A model generated the notes under the pieces. The model was not told the DNA's origin and did not search any database. It was given only the letters and a program-made list of their open reading frames with translations. A program made the position numbers and the translations under genes. A DNA stretch of 64,000 nucleotides from Zerene cesonia (Eukaryota; Arthropoda; Insecta; Lepidoptera; Pieridae): contig NC_052117.1 in NCBI RefSeq assembly GCF_012273895.1, positions 3,542,406 through 3,606,405 on the forward strand, written 5' to 3'. This document shows positions 61,654 through 64,000 of the stretch, in pieces (positions within the stretch are counted from its first letter, which is position 1; every line of letters begins with the position of its first letter).

Positions 61654-64000
61654 GTAAGTATTATTTAGTCCACAATTAACTTTCTAAGCGGTTTCTAGCC
61701 AGTGTTGAAGCTTTGCAAAACACATGTAACGTATATAACAATTTAAAACATTTCGCATGTTTGTAGAGAAGAATCTCGTGACATTATAATCGCAGGTAGA
61801 TTTTGACACGTTCGCTTTTCTTCTATATTATGAGTGAGAGAAGTAGTTTTTACGCAATTTGCATCCTTATCTATAATCAATAAGTAATTATAAGCATGAA
61901 TGCACGTTTACTATAAGCATTATGTACTTACTACCTACAGAGTTCAATGACCGCCAACGACGTTGATTACGAAATTCGCGACTTCTACTTTTCTTTAAAA
62001 TTGGTTTTAGATATTATGGGAAATCATACTTCAGTATAATTACTTCTTATATTTGAATAATAATAAAATTTTGATTAGGTACAGAAAACAAAACTTCGTT
62101 GAAAGTAATAGACGAATTGGTTAAATACCTCTCTTTTCAAGATGCTATTTTATCCAAAATGTAATGAATAATTTGTATATTAATACATAAACTATTTCAG
62201 AAACTGCCTATATCTACTCCATTCAAGTTTTGTTTAACCTTGGTTATAAACGCTTTTGAATTCTCGTTTGTACAACTATTTTAAAATCGGCTTTCGCGAA
62301 CGTTACAAAATTATAATGAATGAATTAACTATAAAATGCTTTAATAAGCCTACAAACCTCTAGACTAGTTTAAGTAGATCGAAAAAAGGTTGCTTGTCCA
62401 CGCCTTTGAACCCTCGTCCTTTTGTTGTCAGAAAGTGCAATATTAGCAGAATATATTGATGTCATAGCATATTTTGTAAATTCGGTGATTAGTAATATAG
62501 AAATTTACGATAATACATCATAATACGGTTTCTATATAGGTTATCAGTAATCGATATGTGTGTGAAATGTTTTTTATGTCATTAACCTTTTTTATCTACC
62601 TATTTAAGTATGTTTCACATATATTTTGTTGTATTTAGTTTTTGTTCGTTTTCTAGCTAAACGTTCTACATCTATAGTTAACAAGTAAATCATTTTGGGA
62701 TAATTTGATCGTTACAATACAAGAAACCTGGCGAGCTCATCATGACAAAAAACAATACCATGTAAACATTTAACCACCCAAAAGGTCAAAAGATGTTCTA
62801 CACCACGGAATAAAATATACTTACAAATTTAGCTTTGTACGAGGCTAAAGTTTATATTATCTCCTTACAAAAGTTGCGTTATCGGTTACTTACGTAATTT
62901 AATGAAATTCCAAGCATATTCATTATTTGTGTACATTGACAACCAAAATACTGTTAGATTGCCATTACGGAATGGAAGTTTAAGATAAGATAACCTATTG
63001 ATGTCGTACGACAGGTAATTTTGGTAATGAATACCGTCAAACTTGTTCTACAATTTGTGAGAAATTTTGTCTCTGCCTAAGAACATAAGGTTGTTACATT
63101 CTATAGAACATTGAACAATCATTAAATTCAACTAGACTGATGCCAAGTAGGAAGTACAGTCTGCAAAAGAAATTCCTTCAAATAACAAGATTTAATTTTC
63201 TCTAAAGAGTTTCATTGTATTGGAGATAATGGTACTTCTTCGAAACATCTTATTTAAACTACTTCTATTCAAATTTAATTTGAAATAATTATTTAAATTA
63301 CGATACCTACTGAAATTGAGCTACATGTACAAGAAGGTTATTGGTATACAGTATGTACTAGTGACAGCCTAGGTTGCCTCAGCACAAGATGGAAACCCAC
63401 AATATATAAATAAATAAATAGCGTACGATAGATCAACGTCCAGCAGTGGACAGCGAAAGGCTGAAAACAGAACCCCAACACGTTTAAAATAGTTACAAAA
63501 TTCACTAATTGAATAATTAAAGCACTGTCATAATTAACACACGTCTAGTACGTATAAAGCTACTTAAGATTGATTCACTTTATATGATATAATACACGTA
63601 TGCAATACATAATACCGTTCCATTATCAGCGTCATGTTAGTCGTTTAATTATTATAGATGTGATTTTGACCTGATCGTGATTGGGTGGAATGAGATAGGG
63701 GATGCTGGGACTCTACGTAATTCCAACTAATGGGTAATGGATAAAGGAAGTAATTCGGCTACGGTTTGTGTATCGGATTTTTATATGTTTTTATTTACTT
63801 TTATTTCAATTTCAATTTTCAGTTCGCATGGTTTGCTTGGTAGATGAAACTAATTTGTAAGGGAAATGATAATTCAACAACATAAGGTGATGATAAAATT
63901 GTTTTTTTTTTATTGCAAATCTTTCAAACCAGACATGTATAATGTATATCAATTGTAATTATAAATTAAACAGTACACAACATAAATATTGATGAGGATA
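61654..64000 (+). other. Probable intronic sequence to the window end
   Basis: No exon with consistent splice phase was found. A SINE tail fragment lies at 63430-63464; otherwise the stretch is AT-rich and featureless. Confidence 0.4.
63430..63464 (+). repeat. SINE tail-like fragment
   Basis: ATCAACGTCCAGCAGTGGAC and GCGAAAGGCTGA are the typical 3' part of lepidopteran SINE-like repeats that normally continue into a TGA-repeat tail, absent here. Confidence 0.45.

Noticed and set aside
61937..62040. Possible exon after CTACCTACAG with a 30-codon frame ending in a stop
   Set aside because: Joining it to the donor at 61526 gives an immediate stop, and the peptide matches nothing I know.

Overview
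The window is insect nuclear DNA, most likely from a lepidopteran (probably a butterfly). It is AT-rich, its genes are split by GT-AG introns, and it carries repeat types common in that order: short Helitron-like elements ending in CTAG, SINE-like copies with ATC/TGA-repeat tails, a PIF/Harbinger element and a MITE. There are no bacterial-type operons, CRISPR arrays, rRNA genes or convincing tRNA genes. Three runs of exactly 1000 N (63-1062, 29597-30596, 55679-56678) are scaffold gaps.

1-5.3 kb is the gene-dense end. A class I SAM-dependent methyltransferase-like gene runs leftward off the window (ATG at 2399; four exons seen, the last one open at base 1). Head-to-head with it, across about 670 bases that must hold both promoters, a complete five-exon inositol-tetrakisphosphate 1-kinase gene (ITPK1) runs rightward from 3068 to 5089.

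5.3-9.1 kb is non-coding, with one Helitron-like element and one MITE. At about 9.1-9.45 kb there is a CpG-rich, promoter-like block with an initiator-like motif, followed by a 5'UTR-like stretch ending in a good splice donor at 9453.

9.5-50.1 kb has no exon I can support. I infer that most of it is a very long intron, strewn with decayed repeats. At 50134-50287 and 55301-55390 two phase-matched exons encode an N-terminal Ras-association/ubiquitin-like domain that resembles ASPP (PPP1R13) proteins. The rest of that gene lies to the right of the window, and its start codon was not found.

55.4-64 kb is intronic or intergenic. It holds an internally deleted PIF/Harbinger transposon with intact terminal inverted repeats and a TTA target duplication (58763-59339), more repeats, and a second promoter-like block at about 61.2-61.65 kb with two strong splice donors. 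That block could be an internal promoter of the ASPP-like gene or the start of another gene.

I found no clearly new biological system. The most useful observations are the head-to-head gene pair, the exon-level reconstructions, the long-intron ASPP-like gene with a possible internal promoter, and the well-bounded mobile elements.
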